A stretch of 8,265 nt of DNA from Chloroflexota bacterium (GTDB taxonomy: Bacteria; Chloroflexota; UBA4733). Positions 1 through 7,381 of the stretch are shown here, piece after piece. The notes under the pieces were generated by a model. It was not told the origin of the DNA. It did no database searches and worked only from the letters and a program-made list of their open reading frames with translations. Positions within the stretch are counted from its first letter, which is position 1. Each line of letters opens with the position of its first letter. A program made the position numbers and the translations under genes. The stretch covers positions 1-8,265 of the forward strand of contig JANWJO010000140.1 in the NCBI GenBank assembly GCA_025449435.1, in the 5' to 3' direction.

Positions 1-824
1 ACGCCACCAATGACCACATCTGTGCCATCGCCGACAGCATCGACATCGAGTTCTACGGCATCCTCCAGATAGCGGTCGAGCAAGATGGCCTTGCCTTCCG
101 AGGCTGCTTCGGCCTCGGCGGCTAGTACGTTGAGCGCCTCTTCGTTGTAGACAATGGCCATGGCCCGCCCCCCGAGCACATAGGATGGCCGGACGAGCAA
201 CGGATAGCCGACCTGCTGTGCCACCAGCCTGGCTTCCGGAATGCTGTACGCGAAGCCATGCTCCGCTTGCGGTATGTGGAGAGTGTCCAGCAACTCACCA
301 AAACGCTGGCGATCTTCCGCCAAGTCGATGGCATCGGGCGACGTTCCCCAGATCGGCACACCGGCCGCTTCGAGTGCGCGAGCGAGCTTCAGAGGCGTCT
401 GGCCGCCAAACTGCAGGACGATCCCATCGGGTTGCTCGCGGTCGACGATCGACATGACGTCTTCAAAGGTCAATGGCTCAAAGTACAAGCGGTCGCTGGT
501 GTCGTAATCGGTGCTCACTGTCTCCGGGTTGCAGTTGACCATGATCGTCTCGATGCCCAAATCACGTAACGCAAACGCTACGTGGCAACAGCAGTAATCG
601 AACTCGATGCCCTGGCCGATGCGGTTCGGTCCGCTACCGAGGATGATCACTTTCTGACGGTTGGTGCGCGGTGCTTCTTCTGGCGGCAACACGCGCCTGA
701 GTGCGCCGGAGGCATCGAGCTGGTGGATGGGTCGTTCGTAGGTGGAGTAAAGGTATGGCGTCTGTGCGGCGAACTCGGCTGCGCATGTATCGACGCGAGC
801 ATAGGTTGGCACGACCGCAAGCTG
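1..824 (-). CDS. carB: Carbamoyl-phosphate synthase large subunit, C-terminal part downstream of an in-frame amber codon (partial at window edge)
   Basis: Reading on from the stop at 825-827 in the same frame gives 274 codons without another stop, running off the left edge. The order is the end of the oligomerisation domain (RVDTCAAEF, then YLYSTYE), then the second synthetase half: the nucleotide-fold motif [47 protein letters not shown], the ATP-grasp motif AEDRQRF, and [12 protein letters not shown], ending near [13 protein letters not shown]. In CarB this half phosphorylates carbamate to carbamoyl phosphate. As I recall E. coli CarB, alignment across the stop needs no gap, so one sense codon appears replaced by TAG. 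No good separate start is visible: GTG at 810-812 and GTG/TTG at 687-692 lack a convincing ribosome binding site, and the first in-frame ATG (540-542) lies inside the nucleotide fold. The piece is either part of a nonsense-mutated or read-through carB, the victim of a base-call error, or a split C-subunit. Confidence 0.9.
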
Positions 825-827
825 CTA
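825..827 (-). other. In-frame amber (TAG) codon interrupting carB
   Basis: The minus-strand codons read CAC CGT TAG CAG CTT GCG GTC GTG. Both sides translate in the same frame to conserved CarB sequence (VRRHR before, then [18 protein letters not shown] after). There is therefore no indel, only one stop codon at residue 519. One base change from CAG, AAG, GAG, TAC or TGG would produce it. It could be a true nonsense mutation, a base-call error, a read-through site or a gene-splitting point; the sequence alone cannot decide. Confidence 0.95.
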
Positions 828-2381
828 ACGGTGCCGCCTCACCTCTGGCTCGCTACGCCCAATCAACCGAGCGATGTGACGGTCGGAGAACCCCATGCCC
901 TTGACCGTCCAGAGCAAGTCTTCCGGCAGTACCGTGTCGATGGAAAGGCCAGCGTTAGCGGTGGCTGCCAGGCTGCGCTCCGTGGCGGAGATGTCTGCTA
1001 GTTGGGTAAGGAACCAGGGATCAATACCGGTTGCCGAAGCAAGATCGTTCACGCTGGCTGATCGATCCAGGAGAGCCTCGTACACGGCAAAGATGCGTTG
1101 CGGTCCGCCAGTTCCTACCGGCAATTGTGCCCCTGGCTTGCTGGGGTCAACGCGGCCGGGGCCGTCTCGCCCATCCTCCTGGGACCGCAGCGCCTTCTGG
1201 AGCGCTTCTTTGAAGGTCCGCCCGATCGACATGGCTTCGCCGATAGACTTCATTTGCGGCCCCAGCCGTGGATCGGAGCCAGGGAATTTCTCGAAACCCC
1301 AGCGGGGTATCTTGACGACCACATAATCCAGCGAGGGTTCGTAGGCGGCGACGGTCTCGCCCGTGATGTCGTTCTTCAGTTCGTCGAGCGAGTATCCCAG
1401 TGCCACTAGGGCGGCCAGTTTGGCGATGGGCATACCAGTGGCCTTGGACGCCAGCGCGCTCGACCGGCTCACGCGAGGATTCATCTCGATCACGAGGACG
1501 CGGCCGTCGGAGGGGTTGACCGCGAACTGCACGTTGGCGCCACCGGTCTGCACGCCGACGGCGGCCATCACGCGGCGCGCCATGTCGCGCAAGCGCTGGT
1601 ACTCCTTGTCCGTCAGTGTTTGGGCCGGTGCAACCGTGATGGAGTCACCCGTGTGGATGCCCATCGGGTCAACATTCTCGATGGAACACACCACTACGAA
1701 GCCACCAGCCCCGTCGGCCATGACTTCCAGTTCAAACTCTTTCCAGCCGAGGACGGACTCTTCCACCAGAACGGTGTGGACCGGGCTTTCGCGCAATCCG
1801 TTCTCGACAACCGCTTGCAAGTCCTCTGGTGAGCGCGCGACGCCGCCGCCCGATCCGCCCAGCGTGAAGGATGGACGGATGAGCAGCGGAAAGCCAAGCT
1901 CGCCAGCTAGGTCTTGTGCCTCCCGAACCGTGCTGACCTGCTTGCCTTTTGGCATGTCCATCCCAGCCCTCGCCATCGTCTGCTGGAATAACTGGCGGTC
2001 TTCGGCGAGCTGGATCGAGCGGAGCGAGGCGCCGATGAGCTCCACGTGATATTGCTCAAGGGTGCCACGTTGGGCGAGCGCCACGGCAAGGTTTAGCGCC
2101 GTTTGTCCACCTACAGTTGGGAGGAGTGCCTGGGGCCGCTCCAGCGCGATAATGCGTTCCAGCGTCGCCACATCGAGCGGCTCGACATAGGTGGCGTCCG
2201 CGAGCTCTGGATCAGTCATGATGGTGGCAGGGTTGGAGTTGACCAGGATGACGCGCAGACCTTCGCGCTTGAGCGCCTTGACCGCCTGGACGCCGGAATA
2301 ATCGAATTCGCATGCCTGGCCGATCACGATCGGACCTGCCCCGATGATGAGCACCGAGCCTATATCAGCCCGCCGGGGCAT
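825..2381 (-). CDS. carB: Carbamoyl-phosphate synthase large subunit, N-terminal 518 residues, ending at an amber codon
   Basis: This part carries the carboxyphosphate-forming ATP-grasp half and most of the oligomerisation domain. It starts with ATG at 2381, six bases after a strong GAGGAGAGG ribosome binding site and 33 nt after carA. Visible motifs are the nucleotide fold [18 protein letters not shown] (13-30), [12 protein letters not shown] (47-58), [10 protein letters not shown] (88-97), AEDRQ (126-130), [12 protein letters not shown] (169-180), [13 protein letters not shown] (235-247) and [13 protein letters not shown] (297-309). Arg129, Arg169, Glu215, His243, Gln285, Glu299, Asn301 and Arg303 fall at the same numbers as the E. 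coli ATP and metal ligands, so this half looks fully functional. The frame stops with TAG after VRRHR, far short of the roughly 1,070-residue family length; the missing half follows immediately in the same frame. Known split CarB proteins (Methanocaldococcus, Aquifex) are divided between the two synthetase halves, but here the break lies before the end of the oligomerisation domain. Confidence 0.93.
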   Translation of the reverse strand: MPRRADIGSVLIIGAGPIVIGQACEFDYSGVQAVKALKREGLRVILVNSNPATIMTDPELADATYVEPLDVATLERIIALERPQALLPTVGGQTALNLAVALAQRGTLEQYHVELIGASLRSIQLAEDRQLFQQTMARAGMDMPKGKQVSTVREAQDLAGELGFPLLIRPSFTLGGSGGGVARSPEDLQAVVENGLRESPVHTVLVEESVLGWKEFELEVMADGAGGFVVVCSIENVDPMGIHTGDSITVAPAQTLTDKEYQRLRDMARRVMAAVGVQTGGANVQFAVNPSDGRVLVIEMNPRVSRSSALASKATGMPIAKLAALVALGYSLDELKNDITGETVAAYEPSLDYVVVKIPRWGFEKFPGSDPRLGPQMKSIGEAMSIGRTFKEALQKALRSQEDGRDGPGRVDPSKPGAQLPVGTGGPQRIFAVYEALLDRSASVNDLASATGIDPWFLTQLADISATERSLAATANAGLSIDTVLPEDLLWTVKGMGFSDRHIARLIGRSEPEVRRHR

Positions 2382-2387
2382 TCCAAA

Positions 2388-2396
2388 CCTCTCCTC
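2388..2396 (-). promoter_or_regulatory. carB ribosome binding site
   Basis: GAGGAGAGG lies six bases before the carB ATG (2379-2381) inside the 33-nt carA-carB gap. It fixes the carB start, which also agrees with the conserved N-terminus ([16 protein letters not shown]). Just upstream, carA ends with tandem stops, TAG then TGA. Confidence 0.85.
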
Positions 2397-2414
2397 TGAG
2401 CTGGCCTGCCGTCA

Positions 2415-3536
2415 CTATGCAGCAGTCTCGCGGACATCCTGAACAAACTGAGCCAGCACGTCATCCGCGTCGTGTGGGCCGGGCGATGCCTCGGGATGAT
2501 ATTGGACCGCCCACACTGGCTGGCCGGCCAGCCGAAACCCTTCCACCGTCTGATCGTTGAGATTCCATTCCGTGATGATCGCGGAGGACGGCAGACCTTC
2601 GGGGGAGATGGCGTAGTTGTGGTTCTGGGACGTGATGCGCACGCGCCCCGACGCGGATGCCTTTACTGGTTGGTTGGAACCATGATGGCCGAACTTCAGT
2701 TTGTAGGTCCTGCCTCCTAGGGCGAGGCCGAGCAGTTGGTGGCCCAGGCATATGCCAAGGGTGGGGACACCCGATTCGACCAAGCGGCGCGTGGTGGCAA
2801 TGGCATAGGTCAGCCCTTCCGGATCGCCAGGGCCATTGGACAGTAACACACCATCAGGACGGGCTTGCAGGGCCTGCTCGGGCGGTGCGCTAGCAGGCAT
2901 AACCACCACGTCGCTCCCTAGCGATGCGAGCCGGCGCATGATGTTGCGCTTGGCGCCAAAGTCATACACCACGATGCGCGGCCGGCGAGCGCCACTGGCG
3001 TGTGGCAATTCCCATTGCGCGTCCGAACGCTCACTCCACACATACGGCTCGGCGCACGTAACGCCAAGCACCAGATCACGCCCTGCCAGTCCGGGCCATG
3101 CCCGTGCCTTGGCGATGAGCTGTGCGGGCTGAGCATCGGGCACGGTCGACAATGCGCCACGCAAGGCGCCGTAGGTGCGCAAGTGGAGCGTCAAGGCGCG
3201 CGTGTTGAGCCCAGCAATACCGGGAACACCGTTGGTACGCAGGAACTCGTCGAGGGTAGTGGTGCTGCGCCAATTGGAAGCAATCGCACTGGTTTCGCGG
3301 ACGATGAACCCCTCGACTGCCGGCTGGCCCCACTCGCCATCCTCGTGGTTAATGCCGGTGTTGCCGATCTGCGTGGCCGTCATCACGACCATCTGGCCAG
3401 CGTAGGACGGATCGGTGAGGACCTCTTGATAGCCAGAAAGGGCGGTGTTGAACACCACCTCGCCAACACGTTCAGTGCAGGCGCCGAAACCTTTCCCCTG
3501 CCACACGGTGCCGTCTTCGAGGGCAAGGATGGCCAT
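2415..3536 (-). CDS. carA: Carbamoyl-phosphate synthase small subunit (glutamine amidotransferase)
   Basis: CarA hydrolyses glutamine and passes ammonia through a tunnel to CarB for carbamoyl-phosphate synthesis in the cytoplasm. The N-terminal CarA domain shows [34 protein letters not shown] and [14 protein letters not shown]. The C-terminal class I amidotransferase domain begins near [13 protein letters not shown]. It has LSNGPGDPE, the nucleophile motif [16 protein letters not shown] (Cys263 counted from the ATG) and SQNHNYA. The His-Glu pair sits in [15 protein letters not shown] (His347, Glu349), so the catalytic triad is complete. I chose ATG at 3536 (373 aa) because GGAG lies five bases upstream and family proteins start close to the ILALEDG motif. 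A GTG six bases further out (3542) would add two residues. The length is normal. The gene ends in TAG followed directly by TGA, and carB follows 33 nt later. Confidence 0.97.
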   Translation of the reverse strand: MAILALEDGTVWQGKGFGACTERVGEVVFNTALSGYQEVLTDPSYAGQMVVMTATQIGNTGINHEDGEWGQPAVEGFIVRETSAIASNWRSTTTLDEFLRTNGVPGIAGLNTRALTLHLRTYGALRGALSTVPDAQPAQLIAKARAWPGLAGRDLVLGVTCAEPYVWSERSDAQWELPHASGARRPRIVVYDFGAKRNIMRRLASLGSDVVVMPASAPPEQALQARPDGVLLSNGPGDPEGLTYAIATTRRLVESGVPTLGICLGHQLLGLALGGRTYKLKFGHHGSNQPVKASASGRVRITSQNHNYAISPEGLPSSAIITEWNLNDQTVEGFRLAGQPVWAVQYHPEASPGPHDADDVLAQFVQDVRETAA

Positions 3537-3611
3537 GGACACTCCATCGCCGTTCAGACCTGACTGCCAGCGTTAGGCAAGCCGGAAGGTTGGGGAACGG
3601 CCGCACACCCT

Positions 3612-3678
3612 CTAGGCGGTCACTATCGCCCACAACGCGGCAGCGCGTCAAGCGACGGGCTTGAATTGGACCGCCTAG
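3612..3678. repeat. Perfect 10-bp inverted repeat flanking the carAB promoter
   Basis: The plus strand has CTAGGCGGTC at 3612-3621 and its exact reverse complement GACCGCCTAG at 3669-3678, with 47 bp between. One arm touches the predicted -10 and covers the likely start site; the other lies about 17 bp upstream of the -35. From this promoter the far arm would not be transcribed, so a pair of protein-binding sites fits better than an RNA hairpin. Transcripts reading through from the upstream transglutaminase gene could fold it. No regulator is identified. Confidence 0.6.
3622..3651 (-). promoter_or_regulatory. Predicted sigma-70-type promoter for carAB
   Basis: On the minus strand a -35 TTGACG (3646-3651) is separated by 18 bp from a -10 GATAGT (3622-3627). 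Transcription would start near 3615, giving a leader of about 80 nt before carA. I see no PyrR-like attenuator with a U-tract in that leader. The assignment is by consensus match only. Confidence 0.5.
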
Positions 3679-3772
3679 CGGACATCGACCTTGTAGCAAT
3701 TCGTGTTGCAGCCTACATTGCCAACGCGCGCCAATCGGATGGTGCGGCGGGGGAGTGAGGTTTGGCCGCTCC

Positions 3773-6190
3773 CTACGAATGTAGCGTGCGGCGCACCCGC
3801 CATAACTGGAAGCGGACCGTGCGCCAGGCATCACCGGCGCCGTTGCGCTCGGCGAGCCCCAGTGGCGACCCGGCATACTGTGCCAGCACGTACAAGCCCG
3901 TCAACTGCTTGACGGCAAGATTGACGGGTTCAGACGCCAGTTCGAAACAGCGCGCCAGCCGCGACCCGTATTCGAGCGGTGTTTCGTCGTGGCGAGGCTT
4001 GAAGCCGAACCGGCGGCTGCGCCGGACCATCAGCTTGTATGAGTAGCGCACGAAGTCGCTATCCGTCAGCTCAGCGATCCACTGGCGCCTCATGATCCAA
4101 CCGGTGAGCCCGATGAGGATGGCTGCCAGAGCACCGATCGCGATGCGCGGGTCGAATGGCAATTGAAATACAGGTGGCTTGAGTGCATCCTTGGGTGGCG
4201 CAACGACGAGTTGGTTATTGGAGGACAAGTCGGCTTCTGGCCGGACGATCTCGGGATTAACGGGCGTAGGCTCCATGTCCACCCAGCCAGCGCCACTGTA
4301 GTACACCTGGACCCAGGTGTGGGCGTCGTTTTGGGTGATCTCCCAACCGCTGTGCTGGGTGTTGTATACGTTGGTGGCATACCCAGTCACCAGGCGTGCC
4401 GGCACGCCGACTTCGCGCAGGAGAACTACTTCCGCAGAAGCATAGTATTCACAGTAGCCTCGCTTGAGGTCGAACAGGAAGTAATCCACAGGGTCCTGGC
4501 CAGGTGGGGGCGCCTGGATATTGGTGGTATACGGCAGCTTGCGCAACTCCGTCTCGATGTTCATGGCCTTGTCGTACGGGTTGTTCGCCCCGGCAACCCA
4601 TTGCTGGGCCAGCTGTGTCACCCGTGAGGGCTCATTGGGCTTTTGCAAATAGGGGGAGATCCAGGCGGGGTATTGGTCGGACGAAGCGCGCAGGGCGTTG
4701 GCCGTTGGGCTGGGGATAATGCTGGTCACCGTGTAGTTGTTGGTGACGTTGGCAAGGTTTATACGGGTGGGGTAGCCACCAATCGAACGAACTTTGACAG
4801 GCTGGTTGATGGAGAGTGGTTCGCTGTAGGCAAACACGAGCACCGTACTGCCGCTCACATTGACGATTTGCTGGGTGATGGGCTCACCGATGGGCGGTGG
4901 CGCGCCCAACAATGGCTGATTAGCTGCTAGGGATTGTTCCGTTTCTGACGCGGAGCCCGTACCCAAATAGTCGGGGGTGCCATCGTCACCGATCGGCACG
5001 CCAGTGCGCGAGACGGCGCGTATTTTGCCTGGATGCCAGTTACCGGCGTCGTAGCTGGAAAAGGACGCACCGGCGAAGTAATGCTCTGGCTCCACATAGC
5101 CGGTGGTTTCCAGTTCATGGTCAGATTCTGACGGCGGTGGCGGCTCGTTGGTGACGGCATAGAACACCACTTGTGCATCGGCGAAGTTGAGGCCGCCGCC
5201 CAGGCTGAGGTCATTGCCGCCGTTGCCTCCCACGTTGTGACGGACGCCGGTAAAGGCTTCGCCGACGTTGGTCTCCAGAGCCGACCAGGGGTCATTGAAG
5301 ATCTGCCAGAAGCGCATAGCCAGGGGGTTTTGAGGTAACTGTGGCAGGTAGAGCGCCAGCACGCCGACGACGGCCATGAACACGACGCCGGTGCCTATCA
5401 CCTCCACCCCGACGGACGACGGGTAGTCCCAGCGGCGCGTGTTCCAGCCCTTTTCCAGGTTGTTCACGTGTAGGCGCATGATCAAGAAGAGGGAGCCGAG
5501 GAGGAACAGGTTGACGGTGTCCTCACCTTGACCGCCCAGCACAACAAAGCTCACCAGCACGGCGCCCGCTGGCAGTAGCGAAATGATGGGTGACGTTCCG
5601 GAATACAGCGCCCAAGAAAAGTACAGCAGGACCAGCCAGGCGACGACGGTGATGAGAAATAAGAAGATGCGGTTGTCAATGGCCGGTTCACCGAAGCCAC
5701 CCAGTTTCCACCATTGAATGAGCTGACCGCCAAACGTAAAGAAGGACTTGGTGCTGGTGCCGAGCATGCGTATGGCAGGGTTACCGGCGGTACCTTCACT
5801 CGCACCCCGGCTGACGCCCCATTGCACCAACTCCACGAGGTCGTGCCAGATACGCCCGGCACCTGGCAGCACATTGCCGATGGACACGTATAGGCCGAGC
5901 CACCCGGCGACTAAGCCAGCGACGAAGTACCGCACTTTGGTGCGTTGGTAGGTACCTAGGTATGCCCCGAGGAGCAGCGCGCAAGCCGCCATGGGCCACA
6001 GCGTGCCCGCACTATCGACCCAGTTGATCTGGATGATGGCCAGAGGGATACACGCCGAGATCAGGGCAGCCAGGCCCAGCGCTATCCAGCCGTGTCGGGC
6101 TGAAATCGCTGCTACTGGTTGCACGGGGAATTTGGATGGCAGGTCGGGGAAGACTCGCATCCCCTGGCCAGCTACGGATGTGCTGCTCAC
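3773..6190 (-). CDS. TgpA-family membrane protein with periplasmic/extracellular transglutaminase-like domain
   Basis: The protein is 805 aa and lies in the membrane. About seven hydrophobic segments are seen N-terminally (roughly 34-54, 63-80, 88-105, 174-196, 202-219, 225-240, 262-283). A long extracytoplasmic region follows to about 680, then one more membrane segment (683-700) and a basic cytoplasmic tail of about 105 residues resembling the DUF4129 region of this family. The transglutaminase-like core is intact: Cys580 in KRGYCEYYAS, His624 in NDAHTWVQVYY and Asp638 in WVDMEPTP. TgpA proteins are thought to act on peptides or proteins at the cell surface; the substrate is unknown. The GTG start at 6190 is supported by GGCGGAG nine bases upstream (6200-6206); an ATG at codon 11 is the alternative. 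Family members often sit beside MoxR AAA-ATPase and DUF58 genes, but here the neighbours are carA and a tRNA. It ends in TAG, 236 nt before the carA ATG on the same strand. Confidence 0.92.
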   Translation of the reverse strand: MSSTSVAGQGMRVFPDLPSKFPVQPVAAISARHGWIALGLAALISACIPLAIIQINWVDSAGTLWPMAACALLLGAYLGTYQRTKVRYFVAGLVAGWLGLYVSIGNVLPGAGRIWHDLVELVQWGVSRGASEGTAGNPAIRMLGTSTKSFFTFGGQLIQWWKLGGFGEPAIDNRIFLFLITVVAWLVLLYFSWALYSGTSPIISLLPAGAVLVSFVVLGGQGEDTVNLFLLGSLFLIMRLHVNNLEKGWNTRRWDYPSSVGVEVIGTGVVFMAVVGVLALYLPQLPQNPLAMRFWQIFNDPWSALETNVGEAFTGVRHNVGGNGGNDLSLGGGLNFADAQVVFYAVTNEPPPPSESDHELETTGYVEPEHYFAGASFSSYDAGNWHPGKIRAVSRTGVPIGDDGTPDYLGTGSASETEQSLAANQPLLGAPPPIGEPITQQIVNVSGSTVLVFAYSEPLSINQPVKVRSIGGYPTRINLANVTNNYTVTSIIPSPTANALRASSDQYPAWISPYLQKPNEPSRVTQLAQQWVAGANNPYDKAMNIETELRKLPYTTNIQAPPPGQDPVDYFLFDLKRGYCEYYASAEVVLLREVGVPARLVTGYATNVYNTQHSGWEITQNDAHTWVQVYYSGAGWVDMEPTPVNPEIVRPEADLSSNNQLVVAPPKDALKPPVFQLPFDPRIAIGALAAILIGLTGWIMRRQWIAELTDSDFVRYSYKLMVRRSRRFGFKPRHDETPLEYGSRLARCFELASEPVNLAVKQLTGLYVLAQYAGSPLGLAERNGAGDAWRTVRFQLWRVRRTLHS

Positions 6191-6364
6191 GACCCAATTC
6201 TCCGCCGGTTGGAACGCGCCATATTACAGGGCGGAGCGTGGATCGAAGCGAGCGAAGTTCGCGCGATCAGACATAGGGTGCTGGAACTTGCGGTTCGCTT
6301 CTGCCCTTCCACCCGGAACTGTCACCGCCAGGAGGCCAGCGCGGGCCGCTGCCGGCTAGCGGTG
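6191..6364 (-). other. Long 5' leader of the transglutaminase gene; no recognised element
   Basis: This stretch holds no credible gene. On the minus strand it contains GAAC-CGCAA-GTTC and an imperfect palindrome centred near 6257 (GCGAAGTTCGC on the plus strand, with partly matching flanks). I do not recognise a riboswitch class, and no terminator-like U-tract is present. The ribosome binding site GGCGGAG is at its downstream end. Confidence 0.4.
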
Positions 6365-6373
6365 AGTATAGCA
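6365..6373 (-). promoter_or_regulatory. Extended -10 promoter element, likely for the transglutaminase gene
   Basis: The minus strand reads TGCTATACT, an extended -10 (TGn plus TATACT). An AT-rich stretch (6389-6405) lies just upstream and could act as an UP-like element. No good -35 is visible, as is common for extended -10 promoters. The start near 6358 would give a leader of about 165 nt. A second weaker -10 (TAATAT at 6221-6226) lies closer to the gene. Prediction only. Confidence 0.4.
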
Positions 6374-6417
6374 CTGGCTGCCTGGGAAAAATATTAAGAG
6401 AATCTTGTGGCCCCGCC

Positions 6418-6445
6418 GTGACCAATCGGAGAGCCGTGGTATAGT
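6418..6445 (+). promoter_or_regulatory. Predicted promoter for tRNA-Cys
   Basis: A -35-like GTGACC (6418-6423), 16-bp spacer and -10 TATAGT (6440-6445) lie upstream of the tRNA. Ten bases separate the -10 from the tRNA 5' end, giving a very short precursor leader. The -10 matches well; the -35 matches four of six bases. Confidence 0.55.
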
Positions 6446-6455
6446 TGGCGCCGAG

Positions 6456-6527
6456 GGCGACGTGGCCAAGTGGTTAAGGCAAGGCTCTGCAAAAGCTTGA
6501 TCGGCGGTTCGATCCCGCCCGTCGCCT
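6456..6527 (+). tRNA. tRNA-Cys (anticodon GCA)
   Basis: A full cloverleaf can be drawn. The acceptor GGCGACG pairs with CGTCGCC. The D-stem GCC/GGC encloses a loop containing AGTGGTTAA. The anticodon stem AGGCT/AGCTT (one G-U pair) has loop CTGCAAA with anticodon GCA. A four-base variable loop is followed by T-stem GGCGG/CCGCC around TTCGATC. The discriminator base is U73, the known identity base for cysteinyl-tRNA synthetase. The next bases are CCC, so CCA is not encoded and must be added after transcription. The gene stands alone and converges with the gene ending at 6548. Confidence 0.97.
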
Positions 6528-6547
6528 CCCTGATGATCCGGTGCGAG

Positions 6548-7177
6548 CTACCGGCCTTGTAGCCGGTTGAGCAGGAGCACCAGCGCGCTCCGACGCTCAC
6601 TGAATGTCACGAGTCCAGCAAGCACGACCAACACCACCACGGCGGTTGGTTGGTATAGTCCTGGGCCTTGCGTGCCACCACCTCCCGACGGCGGAAAGGC
6701 GGTTTGTGCGCTCGCAACCTGCGTCAACGCGCCGCACGCTACGGCCTGGCTCAGGTCAGTTTCGGATGGGAAGACTTCTATCACATATCCACCCGAGGTG
6801 AGCGTCGCAAGCGGCGCGTCAACCGTGCTCACCGAGGTTCCATCCTGCAGCGTCATGAGCGGAAAGCTCGGCACCGGATTCGCACTAACGCAGGTGCCGG
6901 CATGAATGTGGGCAGGATGGCGTGTATCGGGCGCTTCGCCTTCAAGGTGGATGACGACCGCCGTCACATTACCCTGGCTCATCAATTCGGCAACGCCGGT
7001 GATGGTTGACCCCCCCATCGACGACAAGGGTACGACGATGCTGGTTCCGGTTGCGCCACCCGCGCCAGCGATGGTCGTGCCGGCGAGCCAAACGGCCATC
7101 GTCGCGCCGCACGCTACCAACCACTGTCGCGCTTTCACCCGAGCGCTCCCTTGCTCCATGTCCGGCAGCGTCACCAC
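6548..7177 (-). CDS. Secreted, membrane-anchored protein with Cu/Zn-superoxide-dismutase-like domain
   Basis: The protein is 209 aa. A signal-type hydrophobic segment spans about 19-40, an extracytoplasmic domain about 45-155, and a Gly/Pro-rich linker (PPSGGGGTQGPG) leads to a C-terminal membrane segment (about 178-193) with a basic tail. The domain resembles the SOD fold: alternating strands, the motif HPAHIHAGTC (His87, His90, His92, Cys96) and a late ACGAL (Cys148). These recall the SodC HxH copper motif and the Cys of its conserved disulfide. The other SodC copper and zinc ligands are not evident, so dismutase activity is doubtful; copper binding or a structural role is possible. The start is uncertain: GTG at 7177, GTG at 7174 or ATG at 7159, none with a strong ribosome binding site. 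The gene is divergent from the cytochrome gene and ends in TAG 20 nt from the tRNA. Similar uncharacterised secreted proteins are common in Chloroflexota and Actinobacteria (from memory). Confidence 0.8.
   Translation of the reverse strand: MVTLPDMEQGSARVKARQWLVACGATMAVWLAGTTIAGAGGATGTSIVVPLSSMGGSTITGVAELMSQGNVTAVVIHLEGEAPDTRHPAHIHAGTCVSANPVPSFPLMTLQDGTSVSTVDAPLATLTSGGYVIEVFPSETDLSQAVACGALTQVASAQTAFPPSGGGGTQGPGLYQPTAVVVLVVLAGLVTFSERRSALVLLLNRLQGR
6550..6567. other. Stem-loop at the convergent gene ends
   Basis: ACCGGC (6550-6555), a six-base loop and GCCGGT (6562-6567) form a perfect 6-bp stem overlapping the stop codon of the SOD-like gene, 22 nt beyond the tRNA. Neither strand has a T-tract after it, so it is at best a weak or factor-dependent termination or 3'-end stabilising element. 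Confidence 0.3.
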
Positions 7178-7252
7178 TCGACTGCCGCCGTCGCTACCCC
7201 TGTCATCGACGCTGGAACGGTACCGCCTCCCAGAGAGGAACGCCTGCTGATG

Positions 7253-7273
7253 GGTGACGGACGGTCACCGTCA
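7253..7273. repeat. Overlapping inverted repeats in the divergent intergenic region
   Basis: GGTGAC (7253-7258) and GTCACC (7264-7269) form a perfect 6-bp inverted repeat. Overlapping it, TGACGG (7255-7260) and CCGTCA (7268-7273) form a second one. They lie between the divergent SOD-like and cytochrome genes. On the minus strand a TTGACG lies at the edge (7269-7274), so the repeat would sit just downstream of a possible -35. It is a candidate operator; no regulator is recognised. Confidence 0.4.
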
Positions 7274-7344
7274 ACCCGATAGCCATATGACCTTTGGCCG
7301 CTGCGCTTCGCAGGCTCTCCCTCTGGGACGGCAATCTAGCGATG

Positions 7345-7350
7345 TATAAC
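7345..7350 (+). promoter_or_regulatory. Predicted -10 element for the cytochrome gene
   Basis: TATAAC matches five of six bases of the -10 consensus; no clear -35 is visible. A start near 7357 places the ribosome-binding-like AAGGGGA (7364-7370) in the transcript ahead of GTG 7379 / ATG 7382, and would make the TTG at 7361 almost leaderless. This is one reason to prefer the later start. Confidence 0.4.
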
Positions 7351-7381
7351 AAGGGGCACCTTGAAGGGGACAACCGGCGTG

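Noticed and set aside
825..827. TAG read as an amino acid (pyrrolysine or a genome-wide recoding)
   Set aside because: Reading TAG as sense at the SOD-like gene end would run translation antisense through the tRNA, and at the cytochrome end into the riboswitch promoter. carA has a TGA right behind its TAG. TAG therefore acts as a stop in this window.
780..900. Frameshift as the cause of the carB break
   Set aside because: Translation on both sides of 825-827 is in the same frame and joins without a gap in the family alignment. It is a single stop codon, not an indel.
582..1001. Plus-strand open frame of 139 codons, and a longer one at 1363-2049 (228 codons)
   Set aside because: Both lie antisense to conserved carB coding sequence in GC-rich DNA, resemble no known family and lack ribosome binding sites. 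They are reading-frame shadows.
3000..3563. Plus-strand open frame of 187 codons over carA
   Set aside because: It is antisense to the conserved carA N-terminal region and has no family likeness or start signal.
6249..6268. LexA-like operator around GCGAAGTTCGC
   Set aside because: The arms do not fit GAAC-N4-GTTC and the outer symmetry fails. It is probably chance in GC-rich sequence.
6550..6567. Intrinsic terminator between tRNA-Cys and the SOD-like gene
   Set aside because: A 6-bp stem exists but no T-tract follows on either strand, so it is listed only as a stem-loop.
7361..7363. TTG as the cytochrome start
   Set aside because: It lies almost at the predicted transcript 5' end, while GTG 7379 / ATG 7382 have AAGGGGA at suitable spacing. 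It is kept only as an alternative.
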